Assembly: GCA_025677835.1 (NCBI GenBank)
Contig: JAIXMR010000119.1
Coordinates: forward strand, 1 to 64,000
DNA length: 64,000 bases
DNA from: Sporodiniella umbellata
Lineage: Eukaryota > Mucoromycota > Mucoromycetes > Mucorales > Rhizopodaceae
Reading direction: 5' to 3'
The notes under the pieces are model-generated. The model was given only the letters and a program-made list of their open reading frames with translations, ran no database searches and was not told the origin of the DNA. Of this stretch, positions 23,478-35,284 are shown piece after piece; within the stretch, counting starts at the first letter, position 1, and each line of letters starts with the position of its first letter. Position numbers and translations under genes: made by a program.

Positions 23478-26400
23478 ATGACAACAAACATAAATTTCAG
23501 CGAAGACAGTAAGATTGGTAGTGAGTTGCAAGATCTTGGAGTAGATCTAGTAGATCAAAACGATCTAGAGAGGTCTCTTATGGAAAAAGTTTGTTCACAA
23601 ACATTGCTGTACCATATACCAACATAAACTTAGGCTGATAAGGCTTTGGCTGAAAGAGAAGAAGAGCTAGACATGAAGCGTTTGGAAAAAGCTAGAAAAG
23701 AAAAAAAGTTTGTGTTTTTGTTTGTTTGTATGAGGCAAAACATATTTATATATTTAATAGTTCAGCCCAAGAACAGCTACAAAAACTGAAGACTAAACTA
23801 AAAGAATCAACAGGAAATGACCGATTACTATCTCGAATAAATACAGAAACAAAGAGAATGAGAGAAGCAGACAGAGATGAAAAAGATATTATAGCTAGAA
23901 TAAGGAGTCTTGAAAAAGCAAGAGAGGCACAGAAGTTAGACAGTTCCAACGAAAAGCATATCAATGAGAGTCAAAGAGATTACTTGATCAGAACTGGAAA
24001 GATAACGCCTTTCACGAATACGCTTGAAGAGAATAACATAATACTACCTGGGTCACAACATACGTATACATATCAAAACTTACGCAAATCTAAAAGCTTT
24101 GATCAGATGCCGTCTATTGAAAGCCAAAATGAGAAGAAACGAAAAGCTAAAGGTCTTAGCGACGATGACTACAGTGAGGATGAAGATGACAATATGAGCA
24201 ATGAATCCAACGATTATGAAGTGAAGGAAGAAGGCAAGCATTTAGCGCCTAAGACTGACGAAACTTATGAAGATGATGGTAATAAGGCGACCTACAGACA
24301 AAGAATAGAAAAGTGGATTTTAAATAGAAGAATTATGCGGTATAAATTAGAAAATGTAAAGTCAAAACACATATTATTACTAGGCCCTAAGTGGAAAGCA
24401 ATACTTACTGGTTTGCTTTTATGCAGAACTGTCAAAACACGCCACCAAAAGATATAGAGCATATAGTACTTGAAAGAAAATTAGATGAAGAAGAGATTTT
24501 TAAAGAACATCCTGAGTTTCCAGATCATGAGATAGATGAAAAACTAAAAGTCCCAGGAGAGCTTTGGAACTTTTTGTTTGATTATCAAAAAACTTGTAAG
24601 CATAACAAAGCAGCAATGAAGCATCAAGACTTACTATAAAAAAAAGGTGTGCAGTGGCTTTGGGAGCTACACCAGCAAGAAGCTGGGGGAATATTAGGTG
24701 ATGAGATGGGTTTAGGCAAGACAATTCAAGTTATATCGTTTCTGTCTAGTTTATACTACTCAAATATTTTGGGGCCTAGTATTCCTTCGATTGTTGTTTG
24801 CCCTGCTACAGTCATGAAGCAATGGGTACAAGAGTTTCATCGATGGTGGCCTCCCCAAAAAGTGGCCATTCTACACGCTAGTGGGAGTGCAATGAGACTT
24901 GGAAAAGATACTTCCACAATGGATGAAGAGAGTGACGAAGGTGAATTGTATGATGATGAAGAATACATGAATACAGAACATGTGGAAAGAAAAAATACAA
25001 ACAAAAGAAAGAAGAGAAGAAAACAGCAAAGTATAATGGCTACAAAAGCTGGAAAGCGTGCTGCTGCTCTGATAAAAGAATACACAAAAGCAGGAGGCGT
25101 CCTAATCACTACATACAGTAGTGTACAAACTTACAGAGAATTATTGCTAAAAAAAAAGTGGGGTTACGTTATATTGGACGAAGGCCATAAGATTCGAAAC
25201 CCTGATTCAGAAACAACGCTGGCTATCAAACAGTTCAAGGTGAATATTACTATTTTTGTTTAGCCTACAGACTAAGCTGTTTACGATGCCATATATGTAG
25301 ATGACTTGATGTTAATACTAATGAACTTTAGTCTCCACATAGGATCATCTTATCAGGTACACCAATTCAAAACAACTTGAAAGAGCTGTGGTCTTTGTTT
25401 GACTTTATATTTCCAGGACGACTTGGGGTACACAAATATAAATGTACATATGTGCAACTACTCAGCTGAATTGTAGACTTTGCCTATATTTCAATCGCAG
25501 TTTTCGGTACCAATCAATATTGGGGGATATGCTAATGCAACAAATATTCAAGTACAGACAGCCTACAAGTGCGCTTGTATGCTGCGAGATTTGATAAACC
25601 CTTACTTGCTCCGTCGTATGAAAGTAGATGTTGCTGCTGATTTGCCAAAAAAAAGTGAGCAGGTCCTCTTTTGCAAGCTGACCCCAACCCAAAGAGTTTC
25701 CTATATGAACTTCATACAATCAAAAGAAATGGATTCTATTTTAGAGCATCGTCGTCATGCCCTTTATGGTATAGATATTGTACGGAAGATTTGTAATCAC
25801 CCTGATCTCGCCAACCTTACAATGACAGAAGAGAATCCAAACTATGGTGATCCAGAAAGAAGCGGCAAAATGGTAGTTGTACAAGCCTTACTTAAGTTAT
25901 GGGAAAAACAAAAACATCGAGTATTACTTTTCTGTCAAACGCGGCAAATGCTAAATATTAACGAGCGTATGATCAGCCGCTTAGGCTATAGTTATATGCG
26001 TATGGATGGCACTACACCTGTGACCCAACGTATAGCCCTTGTTAACGAATTCAATGAAAACAACCGTGTTTTTGTTTTTTTGCTAACTACAAAAGTTGGA
26101 GGTTTGGGGCTCAACTTGACAGGTGCAGATCGTGTAATTCTGTTTGATCCTGACTGGGTACAATCAAATTAAAAAAAGAAGACGCATACATTCGAGCTTT
26201 TGTATAATTATACATCTTTTTTTAGAACCCATCTACCGATATGCAAGCAAGAGAGAGAGCATGGAGACTAGGACAAACAAAAAACGTAACAATATATCGA
26301 CTAATGACAAGTGGAACTATCGAGGAGAAAATATATCATCGGCAGATTTACAAACAGTTTTTGACAAACAAAATTTTGAAAGATCCTAAACAAAAACGCT

Positions 26401-27438
26401 TTTTTGATGCTAGTAATCTTCAGTCCCTGTTTACTCTGGCTTCCGAAGATTCAGAACAAACTGAAACTGGACAGCTTTTTAAGGGCACAGAGATCAACTA
26501 CAAAAAAAAGAAACCGGAAAAAACGCAACTTACTTCTTTGGAGGGCGTTGCATCCTTAGAACCTTAGTAAACATATACTCTAGCAGAGAAAAAATGAATG
26601 TTTTATTTAATTAGCTTTTTTATAGTGAAGAAGATCGAGTAGAGACAAAAGCGGCGGAAGAAGACAATGTGCTACAAAGTTTGTTTGAAATGACAGGAAT
26701 TCAAAGTGCTTTACAGCATGACCGTATCATTGAATCTAGTTCACATGATGCTGTTATAGTAGAAAAAGAAGGTGAGATAGCCTGTGTATATGTCTTTCTT
26801 GATTCTTTCTTGATACTAATATATATGTATACATAAATAGCTAATATGATTGCTCAGCGTGCTGCCGCTGCTTTAAAAGAGTCACGAAGGATTAGAAGAA
26901 TGACAGATGTCAGTAACCCTACTTGGACAGGGCGTTCAGGAACTGTGGGTGCACCAAAAAATTTCGAAAAAAGTACGGATAGGCCTCGTTTTGGTATATC
27001 AAACCAAAAAGACGGAAAAGACGTTGTATCGTCTTTTGGTACTGGCAGTATATCAGGTTTTAAGAGTGCAGGACACCCAAAACCATCCTCGACATCACTC
27101 CTGGCTAGAATAAAAGAAAGAAAAGCATTGAATGAAGATAAGCCCGAAGGTAATATTGAGATAAATAGTACTAGATCAAAAAGCCTAACCTTTTTACAGT
27201 GAACGCACCTATAACGATTTTGAATGACGCTACAAAGGAAGGTATGATTGTCAAATTGCGAGATTTTTTGTCTCGGCACAATGGACGTGCCAGCTCACAA
27301 GAAATTATGAATGAGTTGGCTCTTGATATTCAGCAAGAGCAAGTTATCATATTCAGAAAAATGCTTCAACAAATCGCTAAATTCGAAAAGACTGAAGATA
27401 AGAAGGGGCTTTGGATTTTGAAAGATGAATTTTACTAA
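23478..27438 (+). CDS. rad26: CSB/ERCC6/Rad26 DNA-dependent ATPase
   Basis: SNF2-family translocase of transcription-coupled nucleotide excision repair, acting on stalled RNA polymerase II. Eleven exons: 23478-23588, 23634-23707, 23761-24355, 24427-24595, 24647-25239, 25332-25427, 25477-26157, 26226-26566, 26626-26771, 26841-27149 and 27200-27438, giving 1117 residues. Domains: N-terminal coiled coil and acidic stretch, then [28 protein letters not shown] (Walker A), LDEGH (DEGH box), [11 protein letters not shown], and the helicase C lobe with [19 protein letters not shown] and [11 protein letters not shown]. The winged-helix end ([28 protein letters not shown]) is the ubiquitin-binding CSB C-terminus. 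The first two introns use GTTTGT donors. Length is close to yeast Rad26. Confidence 0.96.
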
Positions 27439-27646
27439 TCTTTTACTTACTGGGGCTTTTGTTTTTATTTTTGTGTAAAAAAGCTGTTTTGAATAAAATA
27501 AATAGACGTATGAAATTGTGTACATTGATTATTTGATAGTGTTATACAGGTTTAGCAAACGGTTTTGTTTGGCCATTTAAGAGCTTTGAGACAAAAATAC
27601 AAAAATTTCGGACAATAAAACGATCCTTGTCTCTTTTTCTTACATT

Positions 27647-28344
27647 ATGTCGAGACGTGGTAGTTTATTGCAAAAACTTTCAGCAGCTTATAAGACAACA
27701 CGGTTTCCCTGGAAAAAGCATGCGCTTGTTGGCCATGACCTATCAGGAAACGAGTACTGGGATTCCCCAAACCCACTTGGTAATTAAACACATTAAGTTT
27801 TCTTATTAAATCTTTTAAGGTGGAAGAATGAAGCGTTGGGTACAAATGAAAGAAATTGAACACAACGATTACACCGTATTTAATCAAAATCTACTACCAG
27901 GTTCGTTTTCTATATCACTTTTTTGTATATACCGTTGCAGTTCTTAAATTTAGCTTCTTTGTAGTTCAATGGCAGGCCTGGCTACGACATACACGCCAAG
28001 TTCCCCCTACAATCGTTGAATTGGTTCAGGAAGAAAAAAGAAAGCAGATAATTTTGCAAAGATCTAAAGCTTTAGAAGCTGAATGGGAAAACGTAAGCTT
28101 TATACAATATAACATACCTTTAAAAGATTTCTGCAAAATAGCGTAAATTGCAATCACAGAAACAGAAAGAAAAAGAACTACTTTTGGAAGAAGGAAGCAA
28201 AGGTAGATTTGTACTTTAGCTCAAGGTTTTCTTGTTGACACTGACCACATTTGTAAAATAGCTGAAAATACTACAACAGAGCCATCAGGGCACGGCGAAA
28301 CGTTTTCTCCTGGAGAATGGAACCCTATCAGCTCTAAGCGATAA
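27647..28344 (+). CDS. ndufaf2: Mitochondrial complex I assembly factor NDUFAF2 (mimitin, B17.2L)
   Basis: Paralogue of NDUFA12 that associates with a late complex I assembly intermediate. Exons 27647-27779, 27820-27900, 27965-28092, 28142-28202 and 28262-28344 give 161 residues. Characteristic features: an N-terminal basic stretch, WKKHALVGHDLSGNEYWDS, then GGRMKRWVQMKE across the first splice, VQWQAWLRHTRQVPPTIVEL, and a charged helical tail ending near FSPGEWNP. The tail distinguishes it from NDUFA12 itself. Its presence implies the fungus has a proton-pumping complex I. It lies 208 bases downstream of the CSB gene on the same strand, with its own start and short 5' flank. Confidence 0.92.
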
Positions 28345-28984
28345 CTTCGCAACATCTATACTTAGAAAGAAAAAAAGAATCAAGACCGCAAAACCGTTCT
28401 ACAAACAAATCAACTATAGACTCTGACTAACTAATCATCGTATTTTTGAAATTAACACGAAAAAAACCCCTAGTTTTTGCTATATATTACCTATGCATTT
28501 CAGGCCTATTGATGTGCTTCTAAACGTGCTTTTTCTTTTTTTTTTTCGACAGCATAAAAGGAATAATAAGAGAGAACTACAAGGCGATACAGGCAACATA
28601 TGAATGTATGTTAGTACTTGCTCTTGTCCACAATGTATTACTTATTTTCTGAAAAAAAAATGCAAAAAAGTCCTTTTTTCGATTCAAGTCAGGATGAGCA
28701 ATGTCCTTTGTTGTTGCAGTCACTCGACGCGCATAAATAAAGCTTTTCGCTAGTTAGCTGGAGGTAGTTTATTAAAGAATGAATCAACTTTTTGGCTTAT
28801 TTTTAGTTATTGAAAAAAAGAAGCCATAGTTGAGAGTGTTTAAAAATGTTAAAGTAATACCGTGAAATACTGTTCTATTTTTCAGTATTTTTAAGAGAAT
28901 CTGATTTACTGTTTATGTGTGCATCACAACAAATTTGGGCTTAGTTGTATCTAAACAGTGTTTTATAATATTAGTACTGGGTAT
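28345..28984. other. Convergent intergenic region
   Basis: Between the 3' ends of ndufaf2 (+) and the receptor gene (-). AT-rich, no coding signal; short poly(A) and poly(T) runs only. Confidence 0.5.
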
Positions 28985-31900
28985 TTATTTCTTATTGGCA
29001 TTAAACATATCTAGGAAAGACGACTTTTCACTATTTCGGATACTCTGTGCAACTGCGGGACGTTTCATATAGCTCAAAGCAGAATTCAAGTCGCCAGCTC
29101 TTTGTTGATCACTAACTGATAGCTCATCTCTGGACGATTCTTCAGTGTGCGTTGTGAGCTCTTGTTGTCTTTTTTGTTGGACTTTTTTAGCACGATTTAT
29201 TTCATCAGCCCCATAATGTCTGGATAAATCAGGATCTGGTTCATAGTAATATGCGTTTTCTACTGAGTCAGCAAGCGTCATTTCGCTTCCGCGCCTTTCT
29301 TCTCCATCACTGACACTGTTACTGCTACTTATGCTAGAAAAACCGCTATGAGTTTCAGGTGCAAGTAAGTGCTCAGTTGTGATCCCGGAGTCAAGCCTTA
29401 TCTGCCTAGTATAGGACGTGTTGTGACATAGAGTTGCCTCCCGATCTTCGCGTTTATCAAACATCCCATTTTCGAAGCGTTTTTCGTTGGAAGACGAAGG
29501 CGGTCCTAAGCATGTTGATTCATCTATCATCAAAAAGTCGTTGTTGGCTGCAGAGTTTGTAGACCCATTATTAAGCCATTCATTCCATTTAATCAAATCT
29601 TTTTCTGTTTCGACTTGTAATAAAACATTCCAAAATGATTGGTTGTAAACTTTTAATACATAAGAACCTTTCTTAGATGAAACAATAGTAGCTCCAGAAT
29701 ATCCAAATACTATTCCACGGTCGCTTTTTTTCTTGAGTTCAAAAAAGTGTTTGTTAAACAATCGCCCTTTTGTTTCTTTTTCTTTTTTTTTTTCTTTTTT
29801 TTAAAAATAGATACACTTACCGAATAAAAACTAAAATATGATATGTCTGGTATAAGAACAACTTGCGCCATTTCCCAAGCAGACAAAAAAGGGAGAAACT
29901 TGAATGTGTATTGTAACGGAATCTCAACCTATAAGCTAAAATTAGTACAGAAATTTTTTTTAATACAAGCAGCTTACCTCATGCACTTCCATTAATACGC
30001 TATTGACATTTTCAGTATTGTTCATATCATTTAGTTTCATTTTGCACGAACTCAGTGTCTCGTACTGCGATATATTGTTCACCATATAATTTAGGCTTTT
30101 TAAACCGGAGAGCTGACTACAGCTTCGAGACATATCACTAAATTGAGGTGGTAAAAAAGTGGGGCCGTCCATATTTACTTCGTCATCTTCGTCATCAGAT
30201 TTGTTGCTGTTTTTCGTACCAAACCGATTTTTGGTATATCGTTTTCTTCTACTTAAATCGGATGCTTTACCATGGCTGTTTGATCTCTTTGCTTTTGAGG
30301 GAGAGAAAAACGCATGTAATTTGGGTATAAAAAGGGCCAGTAAGGAAAATGTCGTTGCCCAAACAATCATAGTTGCGGTTAGATAATGGCGCGTGTAAAA
30401 ATCAGCTGTTGGTACAAAGAAAACAAGAAACCCAATAATAACTGAGAAAAAAATATTACTGAAACAGCAGTTAGCTTAAACCTCTGTATTTTGCATGAGC
30501 AACTTACTAAACAGACAATCCAATTTGCTTATATTCGCTGTATTTCGAGTAGTTTTTTCCAACAGATCTTGTTTTGAAAGCAAGAAATGTAGCTGATAGT
30601 AATTGCAATGCTGCTGATATCATTAGGAGGATGAAGAATATGAGAACATTGCTTCCATCGTAGGCGCAATCAGTGTAGTAAGCGTTTCTGGATACAGGCT
30701 TATTAACTGTGGATACCGATGTAGATGAAAACCATGCTATCAAAATTGACTACGTATAGAGTAATCTATTATTTAAAAAATGTAATATAAAAGACAAAGA
30801 CAAAACACTTACTGCTGTTATTGCAAATATTGCCCCAGATACTTTTAAAAGCTGTTTGTCTGTTACAATAGTCTTTGTAATGAAAATATTGTTGAAGATT
30901 TTATATATACGATAGTTTTTTGCAACAAGATTTCTGAAAAAAGGAATTATGAGTTATAGATTCAAGTTTATAAAAAGATCATTACCCTAACACAAGAGCA
31001 TATCCTAAATGAAAAGCGATAGGCATAATTGTGCAATGAGCTGCAGTGCGATACCCTAAAAAAAGAACAACAGACACATAGGTCAGCAAAAAGCCAATAA
31101 GCTCCAATACACAGAAAAGTGGACTTATTTGAAGAAAAAAATTAGAGTTAGTATAACCAAGCACCTTTCAATGTACACTGTATTACCTTGACGCACGAAA
31201 AACATCGTTTTTGCGATGCTTGACAACAATAAAAATACTGAATAGTGCAACAATAGTGCCAAATCCAGAAATAGATAGCAAGGTAAGCGATACTGGAGAC
31301 TTATACCCAGGGTTTAGATATGATCTATCAGGAACTCCTGTTGGGGCCTATACTAAGTCAAAACACAGAATTTTAAAAGAGCAATTAAGCTAAGCACAAT
31401 ATAAATGTATAACTTCGAGATTGCATCTTTTTGTTTGTTATTAATACCTTTGTTGTGCCATCATGATATATAGGGAGCGATGTGAGATTCATGTCACCAG
31501 CTATTGTCCTTCCAATGTCCACTTGTATTCCGTTTTGAATATTTAATATCTTAAAGTTTCTAAATTCAAATATTTTAAAACATATACTTCATTAAATGGT
31601 AAACTACCCTCTTGCTAAATCGCCATTTTGATCAAATACGACAGGCCCAATAGGCCCCAAAAAAGATGTATTAAAAGTTGAAGGGCCTAGGTAGTCACCC
31701 AGTTGTCCTGAAGCAAGATTTTTCAAAATTTCTGATGTATTTGTATCATTTACTGTAGAGTTATAGACAGTTTGTTTGAAACCGTCGGCCATGACCATCA
31801 TACAAGAATAAGCCATCCCTTCATTACTGCTTATATTGTTTTGCCCCCCATATGGATAGCTTTTTTTTTTTTTTGAATTTGCAAATTTCTGTCAGTTTGG

Positions 31901-33414
31901 TGTATTTTGTTTTTTTTTTTTAAAAAAAAATCTTACATGCGGGGGTCTAGATTTGCCCACTTTCTATGAAATATATCATAGGGCTCATATCCATACAATT
32001 GATGTAGAGATTCAAAAACAAAAACCCCTCCGGAAAAGGTTTGATTATAGTTAATTGCTGTCAAGTTGACTGTGGTTTTAGCAGCGTATACTACAGGATC
32101 CATAGAGTCGGCGATAGATTGTTTTTTAAATCTATATGGGTCATCAGATACAGTGTAGTTTACTAACAAAGTGTTCGTATGATTTGAGCGTTTCTCCAAG
32201 ATTGCATTAAAATTATATATGGAAGCAAATAGGCGGTTTGTATCCATATTGGTTGTAATCCATACAGTGTCATTGTTGATATACCCTGCTTGAGCTGCAA
32301 CAGTGAAGACAGCTAAAAGAGCTTCATCTTCCGCAGCAACAAAGACGATACGAACGCCAGTAGACATGAGAGCATCTAAAGACTTTTTTATGTCGCTTTT
32401 AGGCCCATTTTCGTAAAACGACTGGTACGACTTAACGCTAATACTATTTATACGTGCTTTCATAACAACGCTCTCGGATACTGTTTTTTTTTTTTTTAAA
32501 AAAAAAAAAAAGCTGCATTAGATGTTTATAGCCACACAATCATATTTACTCATTACATTGTTGACCAAAGTCATCGTCAGAGTATAAAACACCCATTACT
32601 GGCCATCCTTGACTGACTATAAAAGAAACAGCAGCATCAGAGTATAATAGACTTGTAGGCACTGTCCTAAAAAAATAACCAAACTGCGATTTATCTGATA
32701 AAGAAGCTATTAAACGAGAACACACACACACATATATATATATGTACATATTTCAAAGAAAAATGGAATGTTTTTTAGGCTTTAATATAGTAGAAATTGA
32801 CTTAGTCTTACTTGCTACTGCAGAAAAAGAGCACTGAGGGATTTGTAAAGTACTTGTCATCAATGCAGAAAAGGAGGTCCAAGAAGAAGATATATCGCCA
32901 ATAACCCCAACTACTCCCTCTTGAATCAAAGATATAGCAGAAAATACGGCCTGCGTAATTGCTGCTTGCCCTTCAACAGCTTTGGGATAGGAATCTTTCT
33001 CAACAAGTGTAATATAGGCCCCTGGTATCATCTGCTGAGAGTTAATTTCAGCAACAGCCAATCTAATAGCTGAGACACCGCTTTTTTTTTTAAAAAAAAG
33101 TTAAAACCTATTGTGTTTTGAAAGTGTTGGAGGTACCTCATTGTCATTATCTTTGTCCATTTGTCGTTGTTCTGATGAAAAGGCAAAAGTACGCCCACTT
33201 TGATCTCAGTCAGATTGGAAGCAGCTGTAGACACTGGGCTTATAAATGTTGATCCTCTTTGTCTTGTGACAGAAAATGTGTAGTTGTTAAATTTATCAAA
33301 AAAATAGTAAGTATTGGCATCTTCATCGCTTTTTTCGTCAATGAATTGATCGAGGCTGGGTGTTTCTATTTGTGAAGAGACTTTTTGTTTATTTTTTTTG
33401 CGTGTACTACTCAT
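28985..33414 (-). CDS. Class C GPCR-like receptor: type 1 PBP ectodomain, 7TM, PH-like tail
   Basis: Thirteen exons: 33414-33137, 33080-32812, 32706-32557, 32480-31937, 31859-31608, 31559-31448, 31347-31187, 31123-30986, 30933-30813, 30749-30508, 30458-29978, 29928-29821 and 29731-28985 keep one frame for 1200 residues. Residues ~70-500 are a periplasmic-binding-protein type 1 (ANF receptor) domain: IKVGVLLPF, GVSAIRLAVAEIN, GVVGVIGDISSSW, YFFRTVPTSLLYSDAA and GWPVMGVLYSDDDFGQQ. About 545-810 are seven helices with the class C features FRASSPLFC before TM2 and FIPKLHAFF at TM7. The 390-residue cytosolic tail is phospho-site-like and holds a PH-like fold (~915-1000). GABA-B and glutamate receptors share this plan; the ligand is unknown. 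The modelled N-terminus lacks a signal peptide, so a further 5' exon may be missing. Confidence 0.9.
32484..32511. repeat. Symmetric T14A14 tract inside a receptor intron
   Basis: Perfect palindrome of 14 T followed by 14 A, ending close to the exon border in the intron 32481-32556. Similar tracts in introns lie at 31910-31930, 33082-33099, 40570-40589, 54343-54362 and 62885-62906; others between genes at 10600-10617 and 12165-12181. Confidence 0.9.
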
Positions 33415-34324
33415 AAACCACAGTTATAACTTATATAAAAAAGGTAGAGAGTAAAAGAAAGTAAAAAAAAAAAAAGAAAAGAAAAGACTGGCAAACAGCT
33501 TGTGAGGAGAGAAAAAAAAGTGTACTATTACTGTTTAACATTATAATAAAAGAAGAGAGAAAATAAAATGATGTTTTAGGGCAACCACGTTATACATATA
33601 CTTTTTGTTATTATTATTGTCATGGTCATTTAAGGGGTATTAATACTATATATTCTAACATCTAAATCAAAGAAAAAAAGCTAAATATAGGGGAAACATA
33701 ATTTTTGGTTTACGAATCAGGAGAAAGGCTTACAAAGGGAGAAAACAGTTGGCTTAGTTCAACCAATAGAGCATTTTCAAAGATGTTAGGAGAATGTGTC
33801 AAAAGGAGAAAAAAGCATTAGATAAAAAAAAAAAACCGGTATCACATATTTTTTTCGACAGTAACCGCTCATGCACGTATATGACAAGAATGTTGGCATA
33901 TATATTAAAAACAGTAAACTTTCCCCCTGTTGCTACTTTAAGTAGTAGTGCTACTAGCTGTTCAACAGCAAAAGCCACTTCTTTCATACAACCTCTGGTC
34001 TGTCCTTTTTTTCGGCGGGTTGGTTTATCGTTTTTTGTTTTCGGTTATGCATGTCATCATATCGATTTTTCTGTCAAGAGTTATGGTGTTTAAGCAGTGA
34101 TTACTTCCAACTAAATAAGTTGTCTGTACGAAACATAAGTAAAAAGCTGGCCAATCATTGTTGCAGCTTTATGGGAAATTTGTCGCATGTGAAAATGGTA
34201 TCAATGCAACCTGAAGAACTGTAATCTCTTTGCGAAAATTAAATCTCAGATCATTATTTTGAGAAAGGCACTACCTCTTTGCTTCTTTTTAATCTTTCTT
34301 CTTTATTTATTTTATTTGAAGATA
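33415..34324. promoter_or_regulatory. Divergent region between receptor and ETF-beta genes
   Basis: About 910 bases holding the promoters of the receptor (-) and etfB (+). A missing signal-peptide exon of the receptor could lie in the 33.4-34.1 kb part. The 99-codon plus-strand frame near 33794 looks like chance. CT-rich sequence precedes the etfB start. Confidence 0.45.
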
Positions 34325-35284
34325 ATGGCCAGCAGCCTTCGTATATTTGTTCCTGTTAAGCGTGTAGTTGACTACGGTAATCTAAGATAAAAAAAAAAGC
34401 GAGAAGAGTAAGCGCATAGCCCTAACCATTTCACGTCTAGCTGTCAAGGTTCGTGTTAATGCTTCCAAAACCGATGTTGATCGCAATGTAAAACACAGCA
34501 TGAATCCTTTTGACGAAATTGCTGTTGAAGAAGCTGTTCGTATAAAAGAAAAGGCCCCCAAAACAGAAGTGGTAGCTATTTCATGTGGTACTATTAAGTC
34601 TCAAGAAACTTTAAGAACTGCTTTGGCTATGGGTGCAGACCGCGCTGTTCATGTCGAAGTTGGAGACGATAGTACCCTCCAACCTTTAGCTGTTGCAAAA
34701 CTGCTTAAAGCATATGCTGACAAAGAATCAGATAAGCCAGATCTTTTCATTCTGGGAAAGCAGGCTATTGATGACGATGCTAGTCAAACGGGACAGATGT
34801 TGGCTGGGTTACTCAAATGGCCCCAAGTAAATAATCCGTCAAATTATTCCCACGCATCAACTCATACTTTTTTCTAGACTACCTTTGCCTCAAAAGTCGA
34901 AATTAATGACAAAGCGCTTAAGGTTATTCGCGAAATAGACGGTGGTCTTGAAACTGTTACCACTAAGCTGCCTGCTATTATTACAACTGATTTGCGGTAA
35001 TTGTTTTCTTTTTAAAACAATCATGTTAGATTGTGTCTTTATTGACCGACCTTTTTTTTTATTTTTTTAGTTTGAACGAACCACGTTACGCTTCTCTTCC
35101 TAATATTATGAAGGCCAAAAAGAAGCCTTTGATCAAAATTACTCCTGAAGAACTTGGTGTTGATATTTCTCCTCGTCTTCAAACATTAAAGGTAGAGGAA
35201 CCTCCCAAGCGCTCGGGCGGCAGTAAAGTTAGTGATGTTGACGAGTTGGTCAACAAGCTACGCAATGAAGCTAAAGTGTTGTAA
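34325..35284 (+). CDS. etfB: Electron transfer flavoprotein subunit beta, mitochondrial
   Basis: With ETF-alpha it carries electrons from acyl-CoA and amino-acid dehydrogenases to ETF:ubiquinone oxidoreductase in the matrix; beta binds AMP. Exons 34325-34376, 34441-34826, 34878-34996 and 35071-35284 splice to 256 residues, the usual length. Signatures: [17 protein letters not shown] across the first splice, [48 protein letters not shown] and the end signature [17 protein letters not shown]. No long presequence, as usual for ETF-beta. AATAAA-like hexamers follow the stop within 80 bases. Confidence 0.97.

Noticed and set aside
33794..34093. 99-codon open frame on the plus strand
   Set aside because: Composition is that of translated AT-rich spacer, with no family resemblance; it lies in the divergent promoter of the receptor and etfB.
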